A stretch of 56,072 bases of DNA from DASWHD01 sp036393335 (GTDB taxonomy: Bacteria > CG2-30-53-67 > CG2-30-70-394), in contig DASWHD010000123.1 in assembly GCA_036393335.1 (NCBI GenBank), forward strand, positions 1-56,072, read 5' to 3'. The notes under the pieces are model-generated. The model was not told the origin of the DNA. It saw only the letters and a list, made by a program, of their open reading frames with translations, and searched no databases. This document shows positions 42,901-50,692 of the stretch, piece by piece. The translations under genes were made by a program, and so were the position numbers. Positions within the stretch are counted from its first letter, which is position 1, and each line of letters starts with the position of its first letter.

Positions 42901-45135
42901 ATCACCCTACAGCAGGGGCTGGCGGTGTTCCGCTCGGCCATGACCATCCGCGTCCTCCCGGAATCCAAGGGGCGGCGCTACACCGGCGCCGACTTCCAGC
43001 CCCTCGCCCACCACTACGGCGAACGGGTGTTCCAGGTCCACGTGATGAATGAGTACGCCCGCCATGGCCTGGAGAAGATCGGTCAGGCCCTGCGTCTGGT
43101 GGTGGACTACTTCCGGCTCGACAAGGCCGAGTTCATCCGCCGGTGGTTTCCGAGCCGGGAGACGATGCTGCGCTGGGCCACCAGCGAGGCGTCCTTCCGG
43201 CGCATCGTCGACGACCTGGCGAACCCCGAGCAGCAGGCGATCGTCGCCGCCGACGAGGCGCACAACCTCCTGGTGCTCGCCGGTCCCGGTTCCGGCAAGA
43301 CGCGGGTGGTGGTGCACCGCTGCGCCTACCTCCTGCGGGTGGTACGGGTCCCGCCCACGGCCATCCTCGTGGTGTGCTTCAACCGCCATGCTGCCGACCA
43401 GCTCCGCCGCCGCCTGTGGCAACTCGTCGGAGCCGACGCCGCAGGCGTGACGGTGCAGACTTACCACGGCCTGGCCATGCGCCTCACGGGCCACTCGGCG
43501 ACGACCCTGGTCGAGGGGCGCGGCGCGGACGGCGAACCGGACTTCGACGCCATCCTCCGGGAAGCAGTGGACCTGCTCCAGGACGGAAGCGATCTCCCCG
43601 GCCTGGAGGAGGACGACCTGCGCGACCGGCTGCTCGCCGGCTTCCGTCACATCCTGGTGGACGAGTACCAGGACATCGACCAGGTGCAGTACGACATGGT
43701 CTCCGCCATCGCCGGGCGCGCCCTGAAAGACAAGGACCGCAGCCTCACCATCCTGGCGGTGGGCGACGACGACCAGAACATCTACCAGTTCCGCGGTGCC
43801 AACGTCGCCTTCATCCGCCGCTGCGCCGAGGACTACCAGGCCGAGACCCGCTACCTGGTGGAGAACTACCGCTCCACCTCTCACATCATCGCGGCGGCCA
43901 ACGACCTGGTCGCCCACAACCGCGATCGCATGAAGGGCGGCTACCCCATCCGCATCAATCGCGGCAGGCGCGACCTGGACCCGGGCGGCCGCTGGCAGCG
44001 CCTCGACCCCCTCGGCCAGGGCCGCGTGCAGGTGGTGGAGGCGGCGGACGGGTACCGGCAGGCGGTGGCCTTGGTGGCGGAAGTACAGCGCCTGCGCCAG
44101 CTCGATCCGGGCTTTCGCTGGGACCACTGCGCCGTGCTCGCCCGCGAGTGGACGGTCCTCAACCCGATCCGCGCCCTCTGCGAGGCCGACGCCATCCCGG
44201 TCTGCCTCGCCGTGCCGCGCGACCAGCAGCCGCCACCCTTCCGGGTGCGCGAGCACCGCCGCCTCCTCGACCACCTGCGCGCCCTCGACGGTGAGCTGTG
44301 CACGGCCCACCGGCTCCTTGCGTGGTTAGAGGAGCAAAGCCGGACCCCGGGCGACAACCCGTGGTGGCGCAACCTGCGCCAGATCCTCCGGGGCTGGCAC
44401 GAGGCGACCGGCGACACCCCGCAGCCGGCACGCTTCATCGAGGAGCACGTGTGCGACTGCCTCGCGGAGCAACGCCACACCCCACTCCTCGGCGAGGGGG
44501 TCTTTCTCAGCACGATCCACTCGGCCAAGGGGATGGAGTTTGACCACGTCTTCCTCCCCGACGGCGGCTGGGGCCGCACCCGGTCGGGTGGCCGGGCCGA
44601 GGAGGAGCGCCGCCTCTACTACGTCGCCGTGACCCGCGCCCGGGAGACCCTGTGCCTGTTTCGGTGCACCAGCAGCGGCAACCGCTACCCGGAAGACATG
44701 GGTGGCGAATACCTCCTACAACGCCCGGCGGTGGCAGCACAGGGGGATGGAACGCGGATGACCCTTTCCGAGCGACAGGGCCTCCTGCGGCGCGAGTACG
44801 CCCTCCTCGGCCCCAAGGACATCGACCTCGGCTACGCGGGCCGTCACTCCCCCCACGCCCCTATCCACGCCGCCCTGAGCCGCTGCACCACCGGCGACCG
44901 CCTGGCGGCGCAGCAACGCAACGGGCACATCCTCCTCACCCACCAGGGCCACCCCATTGCCCGCCTCTCCCGGAACGCCTGCGATCCGTGGTCGAAGCGG
45001 CTGAGCCGGATCCGCGAGATCCGGGTCTTGGCCATGGTCCGCTGGACCTGCCGCGACGGCGACGAGGAGTACCGGCAGGGCTACCAGACCGACGCGTGGG
45101 AGGTGCCGCTGGCGGAGGTGGTCGTCGAGCCGTGA
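39931..45135 (+). CDS. Exonuclease-RecQ-UvrD fusion helicase
   Basis: A 1734-aa protein with three modules. (1) Residues about 1-140: DEDD-type 3'-5' exonuclease-like fold (AVDLEV D15xE17; GHNLLCHDLVV; DPVADARLA). (2) About 290-800: RecQ-type superfamily 2 helicase with Walker A TGGGKS (about 315), DEAH (418-421), motif GSAIVYCATRN and AGRAGRDQRD, then a winged-helix-like region. (3) About 1100-1600: UvrD/Rep superfamily 1 helicase with GPGSGKT (1118-1124), VDEYQDID (1243-1250), GDDDQNIYQFRGAN and STIHSAKGMEFDHVFLP. A further ~130 residues follow. Such three-module fusions suggest end processing in DNA repair or defence. GTG start with weak Shine-Dalgarno. Confidence 0.92.
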   Translation: MASIEPFLAHTVAVDLEVNEAGEVFAVGAVLGDRTFARHGRFDRGEALRGLDAFCAPAERVLGHNLLCHDLVVLRGIAPGLRLHDKAAIDTLYLSPLAFPENPYHRLVKDYKLVRDSLNDPVADARLARAVFHDQWESLAGQQARNPARVALLRYCLADDRMGRGLSALFDALGTAAVGTAQAHDLLQRELGDKVCASALPRVAEDTLTDPDRRIALAYGVAWLGVAGGNSVLPPWVRRQFPAVAPILTQLRDVPCDRPECAYCRATHDPVAQLRRYFDFPAFRAQPALAAGGSLQEAIVRTGLGNQSLLAILPTGGGKSLCYQLPALVRYQRRGLLTIVIFPLQALMKDQVDNLREKTGAPNAAALYGLLTMPERGAVLDGIRTGDVALLYVSPEQLRNPSFNEAVSHREIGCWVFDEAHCLSKWGHDFRPDYLYAARRIQDLAAEQRCAIPPIQCFTATAKEDVKAEILDHMRRELGIEMQVFDGAIERDNLAFEVQTVNRAEKFPAVHEVLAERLDSGSAIVYCATRNGSEALADYLQRQGWDATAFHAGLPPPAKRQVQEAFLQGSIRVICATNAFGMGIDKEDVRLVIHADIPGSLENYLQEAGRAGRDQRDAECILLYDEQDIEAQFRLGSRSELSRRDIAQILRGLRAARRNRQGEVVLTARELLHSDRVETSFDDDDRQADTKVRTAIAWLERAGFVERNQNRTQVFQGTPRVHNLAEAQEKIARLGLSARQQQRWLLILSALMNADRDRGLSADDLAQHTGFSSDPASGDRDDETETQRVLRTLHAIAEQGLISLETTLTAYVRHKVKHGSADTLERVVRLDQAMLELLPEEAPDADSGEWQSLSLRRLNQRLLDHGHDSHPESLRNLLHSLSQDGRGLAGDRGSIDFQYHGQDRFVVKVQRSWGALRETAERRRALAHIALNVIVAKIPPDARPSAELLVAFTAEEVVDAIRGDMVLGPQIRDPLAAMDRALMFLHEQRVITLQQGLAVFRSAMTIRVLPESKGRRYTGADFQPLAHHYGERVFQVHVMNEYARHGLEKIGQALRLVVDYFRLDKAEFIRRWFPSRETMLRWATSEASFRRIVDDLANPEQQAIVAADEAHNLLVLAGPGSGKTRVVVHRCAYLLRVVRVPPTAILVVCFNRHAADQLRRRLWQLVGADAAGVTVQTYHGLAMRLTGHSATTLVEGRGADGEPDFDAILREAVDLLQDGSDLPGLEEDDLRDRLLAGFRHILVDEYQDIDQVQYDMVSAIAGRALKDKDRSLTILAVGDDDQNIYQFRGANVAFIRRCAEDYQAETRYLVENYRSTSHIIAAANDLVAHNRDRMKGGYPIRINRGRRDLDPGGRWQRLDPLGQGRVQVVEAADGYRQAVALVAEVQRLRQLDPGFRWDHCAVLAREWTVLNPIRALCEADAIPVCLAVPRDQQPPPFRVREHRRLLDHLRALDGELCTAHRLLAWLEEQSRTPGDNPWWRNLRQILRGWHEATGDTPQPARFIEEHVCDCLAEQRHTPLLGEGVFLSTIHSAKGMEFDHVFLPDGGWGRTRSGGRAEEERRLYYVAVTRARETLCLFRCTSSGNRYPEDMGGEYLLQRPAVAAQGDGTRMTLSERQGLLRREYALLGPKDIDLGYAGRHSPHAPIHAALSRCTTGDRLAAQQRNGHILLTHQGHPIARLSRNACDPWSKRLSRIREIRVLAMVRWTCRDGDEEYRQGYQTDAWEVPLAEVVVEP

Positions 45136-45211
45136 CGCAGCACAGCGACCACTCGTCCGTCACAGGACGGCGGCGGCGAGGACGCGGCGGGTGAAGGGGG
45201 AGTCATACGGT

Positions 45212-45376
45212 CTAAGCCGCATTTCTCACCATGAATCTGCTGCGCCCGCGCAACCGCCCGCATCTCCTGGCCGGGTCCTCGTCCGAGTCCTCGCCAGGGG
45301 TAGGAGCCGGTTTCACCGGCGATCCGTGCAACAGGCCCTGCGGGCCAGGATCGCCGAAGGGATTCGGCTCCTACCG
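45212..45376. mobile_element. CTAG palindromic element, copy 6 (truncated)
   Basis: The left end CTAAGCCGCATTTCTCACC is a mutated terminus; then the shared CATGAATCTGCTGCGCCCGCGCAACCG segment and the complete REP-like unit (45300-45376) follow. The right terminus is missing: the sequence passes directly into a fragment of an arginine-decarboxylase gene. Confidence 0.75.
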
Positions 45377-45446
45377 CGGGCCGACTGGACGATGTGACGG
45401 GTACGAACCACGGTGCCCGCGATGCGGTGTGCCATTCGCACGCGGG
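45377..45446 (-). pseudogene. Remnant of a second pyruvoyl arginine decarboxylase gene
   Basis: On the minus strand this encodes HRIAGTVVRTRHIVQSARG, matching YRISGAMVGSRHIVQSARG of the intact gene at 47034-47591. The nucleotides GCGGGCCGACTGGACGATGTG are shared exactly (45377-45397 and 47090-47110). Only the C-terminal part remains, cut at the element end on one side and at the SprT stop on the other. Confidence 0.65.
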
Positions 45447-45980
45447 TCACGGGGCCTGGCCGTCCGCCGGGATGAGCTGCTCGCCGCAGTGGCGACAGTA
45501 GTAGCGCATCGCCCCCCGCCGCACCTGATTGTGGCGGCGACTGGTGAGGTGATGGGTGGTGCAGCCGCACCGGTACGCGTGGCGGCGCTGGGTGCGGAGC
45601 GGAACGCCGGCCAGGTCGTAGGCACAGGTGCGGCTGGGCTCGGCGCCGAACGCCACCATCAGCGCCTGCCACTCCGCACCGTGGGGGCGGACGTTGCGCC
45701 ACCCGTGCACCATGTCCGTGATGTAGTGCGCGACTTCGTGGGGCACGGTGGTCGCCAGGTGGTCGGCGAACGCCTTGGCGAAGAGGTACGGGTTGTAGCG
45801 AATCACCCGTCCGCCCTGGTTCACGCGATACATCCCGGCGGCCCGGCCGGCGAGGTCGAAGAGGACCGGGATCGCCGCGAACGAGCGCCCGAGCAGCTTC
45901 CCGGCGCGAGCGATGTATGACTCCGTCGCCGTGACGACGCGCCGCCTGCGCACCACGTCGATCGGTTCCACGGTCACCAT
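45447..45980 (-). CDS. SprT-like zinc metalloprotease
   Basis: A 177-aa SprT family protein. PHEVAHYITDMVHG contains the HExxH zinc site (H81, E82, H85), with the third ligand region HGAEWQALM. A C-terminal zinc-ribbon-like set of cysteines (YRCGC...YYCRHCG) follows, as in SprT/Spartan relatives that degrade DNA-protein crosslinks. It is downstream of the NYN-domain gene on the same strand (13-bp gap) and convergent with the helicase fusion, a grouping suggestive of nucleic-acid repair. Confidence 0.9.
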   Translation of the reverse strand: MVTVEPIDVVRRRRVVTATESYIARAGKLLGRSFAAIPVLFDLAGRAAGMYRVNQGGRVIRYNPYLFAKAFADHLATTVPHEVAHYITDMVHGWRNVRPHGAEWQALMVAFGAEPSRTCAYDLAGVPLRTQRRHAYRCGCTTHHLTSRRHNQVRRGAMRYYCRHCGEQLIPADGQAP

Positions 45981-45993
45981 CGCCCCGTATCCC

Positions 45994-46806
45994 CTACTCC
46001 TCCAGGACGAAGCTCTTGATGATGTAGCCGCCCGACTTCTCGTCCCACTCCAGCGCCAGCAGGTTGCGCGCCTGCGCCTCTTCGAGGAGCTTCCCGAAGG
46101 TGCGAAAGCCGTGATAGCTCTCGTTGAAGCCGGGCTTCCGCCGTTTCAGCGTTTGTTTGACCATCGACCCCCACACCTTCTCCTCCCCGCCGCGCTCCTC
46201 GAACAGGTCCTTCACCGTCTCCAGGACGAGGTCCAGCGCTTCCTGTTTCTTCTGCTCCTCGATCGGCACTGCCTTCGCGCGCGCCGGCTTGGCGGCGGCC
46301 TTGCGTTTCACCTTGCGCTGCTGCTCGGCCTCGCGCACCAGATCGTCGTAGTAGATGAATTCATCGCAGTTGGAGATGAGCAGGTCGGAGGTGGAGTTCT
46401 TCACCCCAACCCCGATCACCACCTTGTTGTTCTCCCGCAGCTTGCTCACCAGGGCGGAGAAGTCCGAGTCCCCGCTGATGATCACGAAGGTGTCAACGTG
46501 CGCCTTGGTGTAGCAGAGGTCCAGGGCGTCCACCACCATGCGGATGTCCGCCGAGTTCTTGCCCGACTGGCGCACGTGGGGGATCTCGATCAGTTCAAAG
46601 GTGGCCTCGTGCATGACCGCCTTGAACTCCTTGTATCGCTGCCAGTCGCAGTACGCCTTCTTGACCACGATGTGGCCCTTGAGCAGGAGGCGCTCCAGCA
46701 CCTTCTGGATATCGAATGCGGCGTACTTGGCGTCCCGCACCCCGAGGGCGACGTTCTCGAAATCGCAGTACACGGCCATGTTCTGAGTCGTGGGTGTGGC
46801 GCTCAT
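45994..46806 (-). CDS. NYN-domain (LabA/DUF88-like) protein with OST-HTH domain
   Basis: A 270-aa protein. The N-terminal PIN-like NYN nuclease domain has the acidic signature MAVYCDFENVALGV, then NSADIRMVVDALDLCY, IISGDSDFSALVSKLR and DEFIYYDDL. A Lys/Ala-rich linker leads to a C-terminal OST-HTH/LOTUS-like winged helix (TVKDLFEERGGEEKVWGSMVKQTLKRRKPGFNE...). This arrangement is found in RNA-binding RNases such as MARF1 relatives and LabA proteins. GGAG precedes the ATG at 46804-46806. Likely an RNase; target unknown. Confidence 0.9.
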   Translation of the reverse strand: MSATPTTQNMAVYCDFENVALGVRDAKYAAFDIQKVLERLLLKGHIVVKKAYCDWQRYKEFKAVMHEATFELIEIPHVRQSGKNSADIRMVVDALDLCYTKAHVDTFVIISGDSDFSALVSKLRENNKVVIGVGVKNSTSDLLISNCDEFIYYDDLVREAEQQRKVKRKAAAKPARAKAVPIEEQKKQEALDLVLETVKDLFEERGGEEKVWGSMVKQTLKRRKPGFNESYHGFRTFGKLLEEAQARNLLALEWDEKSGGYIIKSFVLEE

Positions 46807-47033
46807 GGTGGCTCCGGTGCCCGTATGGGTCTGCTGTCGCGCTGCGCCCGGCGCCGCGCCTCGGACCCGCGCCGGCCGAGGATCGAACCGACCGGGCTGG
46901 ACTCTACCCGGTCTCGTGAACGGATCAAGCCCGGCTCCGTAACCCGCGGTGTCACCCGCGCCGGCCTGTGGCCGGGTCGAGCATATAACCGCGAGGCCGC
47001 ACCACTGCCCAGGAAGGTCGCCACCGCCGGCCG

Positions 47034-47591
47034 TCAGAAGATGAAGACGCCGGCGGCGACGCAGCAGGTCCACAAGCCGTCTTTGTGGCCGCGGGCCGAC
47101 TGGACGATGTGGCGGCTGCCCACCATGGCCCCGGAGATGCGGTAGATCTCGCGCCGCTCGTCGTAGTCGCGGTCTGGATCGAACTCCACGCCCAGGGTGG
47201 TCGCTAGCATGGTGGCGGCCAGGTCCTCCGCGTACTCGCCCGCCACCACCGCCTTCTCGCCGAAGCTGTGGTGCTCGGAGAGGTAGCCGTAGCGGCTACG
47301 ATCCCTCGGGATCGCCACGCCGATCGAGGCGGCCATGAGCCGGCCCGGCTCGTTGGACTCCTGGCGCGCCAGGACGCAGAAGGCGATCTGCCCGTCGTGG
47401 AGGTGCTTCACCCCTTCTGCGCGCGACAGGATCTTGCACCCGGGGGGCAGGATGCTCGACACGGAGACCAGGTTCATCCGCTCGATGCCCCCGTCCCGCA
47501 GGGCGAGTTCGAAGGCGTTCAGCCGGTGGCGGTGTACCCCGACACCGCGGGTCAAGAAGATCCCCGTGGGGACTAGCTCCTCCATGCGCAT
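47034..47591 (-). CDS. Pyruvoyl-dependent arginine decarboxylase
   Basis: A 185-aa PvlArgDC proenzyme that makes agmatine from arginine. LVPTGIFLTRGVGVH, then NAFELALRDGGIERMNLVSVSSILPPGCK contains the self-cleavage Ser45-Ser46 that creates the pyruvoyl group. NEPGRLMAASIGVAIP and YGYLSEHHSFG complete the fold. It supplies the putrescine precursor for the polyamine genes at 14964-16484; agmatinase or agmatine deiminase is not in the window. Confidence 0.93.
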   Translation of the reverse strand: MRMEELVPTGIFLTRGVGVHRHRLNAFELALRDGGIERMNLVSVSSILPPGCKILSRAEGVKHLHDGQIAFCVLARQESNEPGRLMAASIGVAIPRDRSRYGYLSEHHSFGEKAVVAGEYAEDLAATMLATTLGVEFDPDRDYDERREIYRISGAMVGSRHIVQSARGHKDGLWTCCVAAGVFIF

Positions 47592-47700
47592 GGCCGCTCC
47601 TCCCGCTGCCCGGTGCCCCGACGCTGATTGTTCGGGCGAGAGAGACTAACAGGAGCAGAACGATCCGCCCATCCCGGCACGCAATTGTTACCGGCCACCC

Positions 47701-47878
47701 CTAACCCGCATTTCTCACACCCTTCCTGCAGCGGCGCGAGGCCGTGCATCTGCGGCGTTGCGCTGGCTCCGAGTGCTCGACGTACTGTCCACGGCCTGCG
47801 CGCGCGGAGCGGCGCGCGCCTTGCATCTCCGCACCCGCGCACCGCCTCGCGACAAAACGGTGTGAGAAATGCGGGCTG
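47701..47878. mobile_element. CTAG palindromic element, copy 7 (long form with foreign interior)
   Basis: Ends: CTAA|CCCGCATTTCTCACA and GTGTGAGAAATGCGGG|CTGG. The interior differs from other long copies: it has CTGCGGCGTTGCGCTGGC...CGACGTACTG and CGCGCGCGGAGCGGCGCGCG palindromes, a separate dispersed-repeat type. Thus the same termini carry a different core. Confidence 0.75.
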
Positions 47879-47965
47879 GCAACCATCAGAAGGTGACCAA
47901 CGCCCTCAAAATTAAGCTATAGTGCGGGTCGTGCTCACTGTGGGTACAGCGGTGGGGGAATCTCG

Positions 47966-48349
47966 ATGGTGCCGCGTCTGATCTCGTCGGTGGTGGCAAT
48001 CCTCTTGGTGGCCGCGGGACCGGTGTCGGGGGCAGAGGTGCAGCGGCGCACCGTACACCTCGGCGACTACGCCTTCCGCCCCGCCACCATCGCGGTGGTG
48101 GTCGGCCAGCCGGTGGAGCTGACCCTGATCAACGACGACCGGCTCACCCCGCACAACCTGACCCTGGACGCGGCCGAGGCGGGGCTTCATCTCGCCGTCG
48201 ACGTGGGGGGAGGCAAGGAGGCGGTAGTCCGCTTTACCCCGTCGGCCACCGGCAACTTCCCCTTCGCCTGTACCAAGAAGCTGCTGTTCTTCAAGAGCCA
48301 CCGTGACCACGGGATGGTCGGTGAGCTGGTGGTGGGTGCGGCGCCGTAG
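47966..48349 (+). CDS. Exported cupredoxin-like protein
   Basis: A 127-aa protein with signal peptide (ends VSGA, about residue 23) and a cupredoxin barrel. Candidate type 1 copper ligands are H63 (TPHN), C102 (FACTKK), H112 or H115 and M117 (HRDHGMVGE). It may shuttle electrons in the periplasm. The next gene, a radical-SAM enzyme, begins 12 bp downstream, so it heads the cupredoxin-radical SAM-diiron operon. Confidence 0.85.
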   Translation: MVPRLISSVVAILLVAAGPVSGAEVQRRTVHLGDYAFRPATIAVVVGQPVELTLINDDRLTPHNLTLDAAEAGLHLAVDVGGGKEAVVRFTPSATGNFPFACTKKLLFFKSHRDHGMVGELVVGAAP

Positions 48350-48361
48350 AGGACCGCGACG

Positions 48362-49825
48362 ATGCGCGTTCTCCTAGTCTCGGCCAACCGCGAGCGGATC
48401 CCGGACCCGATCTTCCCCCTGGGTCTCGCCTACGTGGCCGCCGCCGCCAGCGCGGCGGGCCATGAGGTGGCGGTCGCCGACCTGTGCTTCGGCCGCCGCC
48501 CCTTCCGCGACCTGGCCAGGCAGGTGGCGGCGTTCGCCCCGGAGGTGGTGGGGATGTCGATCCGCAACGTGGACAATGCCGCGTACCCGCTGACCGTCGA
48601 CTACCTGGGGCACCACCGGCGGGTGGTGGCGACCCTCCGCGCCGCCACCGCCGCCCCGGTGGTCCTGGGGGGCTCCGCCTTCTCCATCCTGCCCCACGCC
48701 TACCTGCAAGCCCTGGGGGGTGACTGGGGGATCGTCGGCGAGGGGGAGGCGACCTTCGTGGCCCTCCTGGCGGCCCTGGAGGCGGGGAACGACCCCGCCG
48801 CCATCCCCGGGGTGGTGGCGCCGGGCGTCGGCCACTCCCTGCAACCAGCCTCCGACCTGCCTCGCCCACGCGCCTGGTGGCAGGGGCCGCGGCCGGCCCG
48901 CGGCCGGTTCGACTACCGGCGCTACGTGCGGCGCGGCGGCATGGGCAACCTCCAGACCAAGCGCGGCTGCGTCTTCCGCTGCGAGTACTGCACCTACCCC
49001 CTGCTGGAGGGCAACCGCTTCCGGCCGCGGCCGGCGGTTGACGTGGTGGACGAGATCGCCGAGCTGCTGCGCGACTTCGGCCCCCACCCCCTGTTCTTCG
49101 TCGACGCCATCCTCAACAGCCCGCCCGGCCATTTGGAGGGGATCTGCGAGGAGGTCGTCCGCCGCGGCCTGCGGCTGCGGTGGAGCTGTTACGCGACGCC
49201 GGTGGCCCTCGGCCGCGAGCAGGCGCGGCTCATGGCTCGGGCCGGTTGCGAGGGCGTCGAGCTGGGCAGTGACGCGGTGGACGACGGCCAGCTCGGCCGC
49301 CTCGGCAAGTCGTTCGACGCCGCGGCCGTCCACGCCGCCAATGGCCACTGCCTGGAGGCCGGCCTGCGGGTCTGCCACACGGTGATCTTCGGCGCGCCCG
49401 GAGAGAGCGAGGCGAGCGTGCGCGCCACCTGCACCGCCCTGCGGGCGATGCGGCCGACCGCCGTGGTCGCCATGGTCGGGGTGCGCCTCTATCCCGGCAC
49501 CCCGATCACCCGCGAGCTGGCCGCCGCCGGCCGCCTGCCGGCGGATGCCGCGGGCCTCACCCCGACGTTCTATGTCGAGCCGGCGGTGGCCGACTTTGTC
49601 CCACCCTACCTGCGCCGGCAGGCGGTAGAGGCGGGCAATTGGGTGCTACCCGGCCTGGTGCCGCCTCTGCTGCCGGCCAGCCAGCGCCTGTTTCGTGCCC
49701 TCGGGGTCGCCGGCCCCCTGTGGCGCCTGCTGCGCTCCCCGGCGATGCGCGCCGCCAGTCGCAGCAAGTTCCGACGCCCCTACACCAGCTCGGGCGTCCC
49801 CACCCCAAGGAGGATCGTGCCATGA
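48362..49825 (+). CDS. B12-binding domain radical SAM protein
   Basis: A 487-aa cobalamin-dependent radical SAM enzyme. The N-terminal Rossmann-like B12 domain begins MRVLLVSANRERIPDPIFPLGLAYV and includes VGMSIRNVDNAAYP and VVLGGSAFSILP, then GDWGIVGEGE. The SAM cluster is RGCVFRCEYCTYP (C203, C207, C210). Downstream, HTVIFGAPGES and GVRLYPGTPI are typical of this superfamily. The product is unknown: related enzymes perform methylation or ring chemistry. Its stop overlaps the start of the diiron gene (ATGA). Confidence 0.9.
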   Translation: MRVLLVSANRERIPDPIFPLGLAYVAAAASAAGHEVAVADLCFGRRPFRDLARQVAAFAPEVVGMSIRNVDNAAYPLTVDYLGHHRRVVATLRAATAAPVVLGGSAFSILPHAYLQALGGDWGIVGEGEATFVALLAALEAGNDPAAIPGVVAPGVGHSLQPASDLPRPRAWWQGPRPARGRFDYRRYVRRGGMGNLQTKRGCVFRCEYCTYPLLEGNRFRPRPAVDVVDEIAELLRDFGPHPLFFVDAILNSPPGHLEGICEEVVRRGLRLRWSCYATPVALGREQARLMARAGCEGVELGSDAVDDGQLGRLGKSFDAAAVHAANGHCLEAGLRVCHTVIFGAPGESEASVRATCTALRAMRPTAVVAMVGVRLYPGTPITRELAAAGRLPADAAGLTPTFYVEPAVADFVPPYLRRQAVEAGNWVLPGLVPPLLPASQRLFRALGVAGPLWRLLRSPAMRAASRSKFRRPYTSSGVPTPRRIVP

Positions 49826-50484
49826 ACACCCATCACTCAACCGAGACCGCGGAGTACCGCACTGCCATGGGCCGGCTGCTCGCCCTCTACACCCAGGTCG
49901 ACCGCCTGATCCTGGAGGTGTGCGCCGCACGCATCGCCGGCGCCCCGGACGAGGAGGCTAAGCTTGCCCTCGCCAAGCAAGTGGGAGAGGAGCGGCGCCA
50001 CGTGGCCATCCAGCACGCCTGGATGGCGGAGCTCGGCACCGACCCGGCGCCGCTGGTCGGCGCCGCCGCGGAGGAGGCGATCCGCGCCCACTTCCGGGAC
50101 CTCTCGTGGCGCGACTTCCTCGCCGACCTCTACCTCGGGGTGGAGGCCCTGGGCGGTGAGGCGGTACAGGAGATTGTCCCGGTGGCCGATCCCGGCACCC
50201 GCGAGTCCCTACGCATCCCCCTGGCCGATGAGGTCGACCACGTCGCCTTCGGTCTCGGCCGCCTGCGCCAGGAGCTGGCGGGGCTGCCGGAGGAGGAGCG
50301 GCGCCGCTTCCTCGCGGGGCTGCCCGCGCGCCTGGAACACCTCGCCGCCGCCCTCCACGCCCTCGGTCTCGACCTACAGGGCCTCTTCCAAGCAGTCGGC
50401 GTCCCCTATCCGACGGTGCGCGACGCGGTACTCAGCCGCCGCAGCGACCTCTTGCAGGACCTCGCGGCCGAGGTTGTCGCCTAG
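49822..50484 (+). CDS. Ferritin-like diiron protein
   Basis: A 220-aa four-helix-bundle protein with a complete set of carboxylate-bridged diiron ligands: E32, E57xxH60 (GEERRHVAIQ), E108 and E137xxH140 (ADEVDHVAF). The family is not named, but the pattern matches non-heme diiron oxygenases/ferritin-like proteins. The start ATG overlaps the radical-SAM stop (ATGA) with a strong AAGGAGGA ribosome-binding site. The stop TAG lies inside palindromic element copy 8. It probably acts with the radical-SAM enzyme. Confidence 0.85.
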   Translation: MNTHHSTETAEYRTAMGRLLALYTQVDRLILEVCAARIAGAPDEEAKLALAKQVGEERRHVAIQHAWMAELGTDPAPLVGAAAEEAIRAHFRDLSWRDFLADLYLGVEALGGEAVQEIVPVADPGTRESLRIPLADEVDHVAFGLGRLRQELAGLPEEERRRFLAGLPARLEHLAAALHALGLDLQGLFQAVGVPYPTVRDAVLSRRSDLLQDLAAEVVA

Positions 50485-50527
50485 CCCGCATTTCTCGCCA
50501 CGATCCCTGGTGAGAAATGCGGGCTAG
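50481..50527. mobile_element. CTAG palindromic element, copy 8 (short form)
   Basis: A 47-bp near-perfect palindrome CTAG|CCCGCATTTCTCGCCACGATCCCTGGTGAGAAATGCGGG|CTAG, similar in size to copy 4. The left CTAG includes the TAG stop codon of the diiron gene. Confidence 0.9.
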
Positions 50528-50692
50528 CGCTATCGATTTCGCGGGCGGGTCGGCGCGGCCCCTGCCGACCTGTTCCGGGATGTCGCCCCAGACCAGCGGA
50601 TGGGTGGTGCTTCATGGGGAACCGCTCTGGACGGTGATCGGTGGGGGATGCGGTCTCCAGCCACCGGCGTTTGGGAGATGGGTGGTGCAGCG

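Noticed and set aside
50528..50692. dif-like XerCD site near xerC
   Set aside because: The TGGGTGGTGC direct repeats do not resemble the 28-bp dif core, and no AT-rich central hexamer is present.
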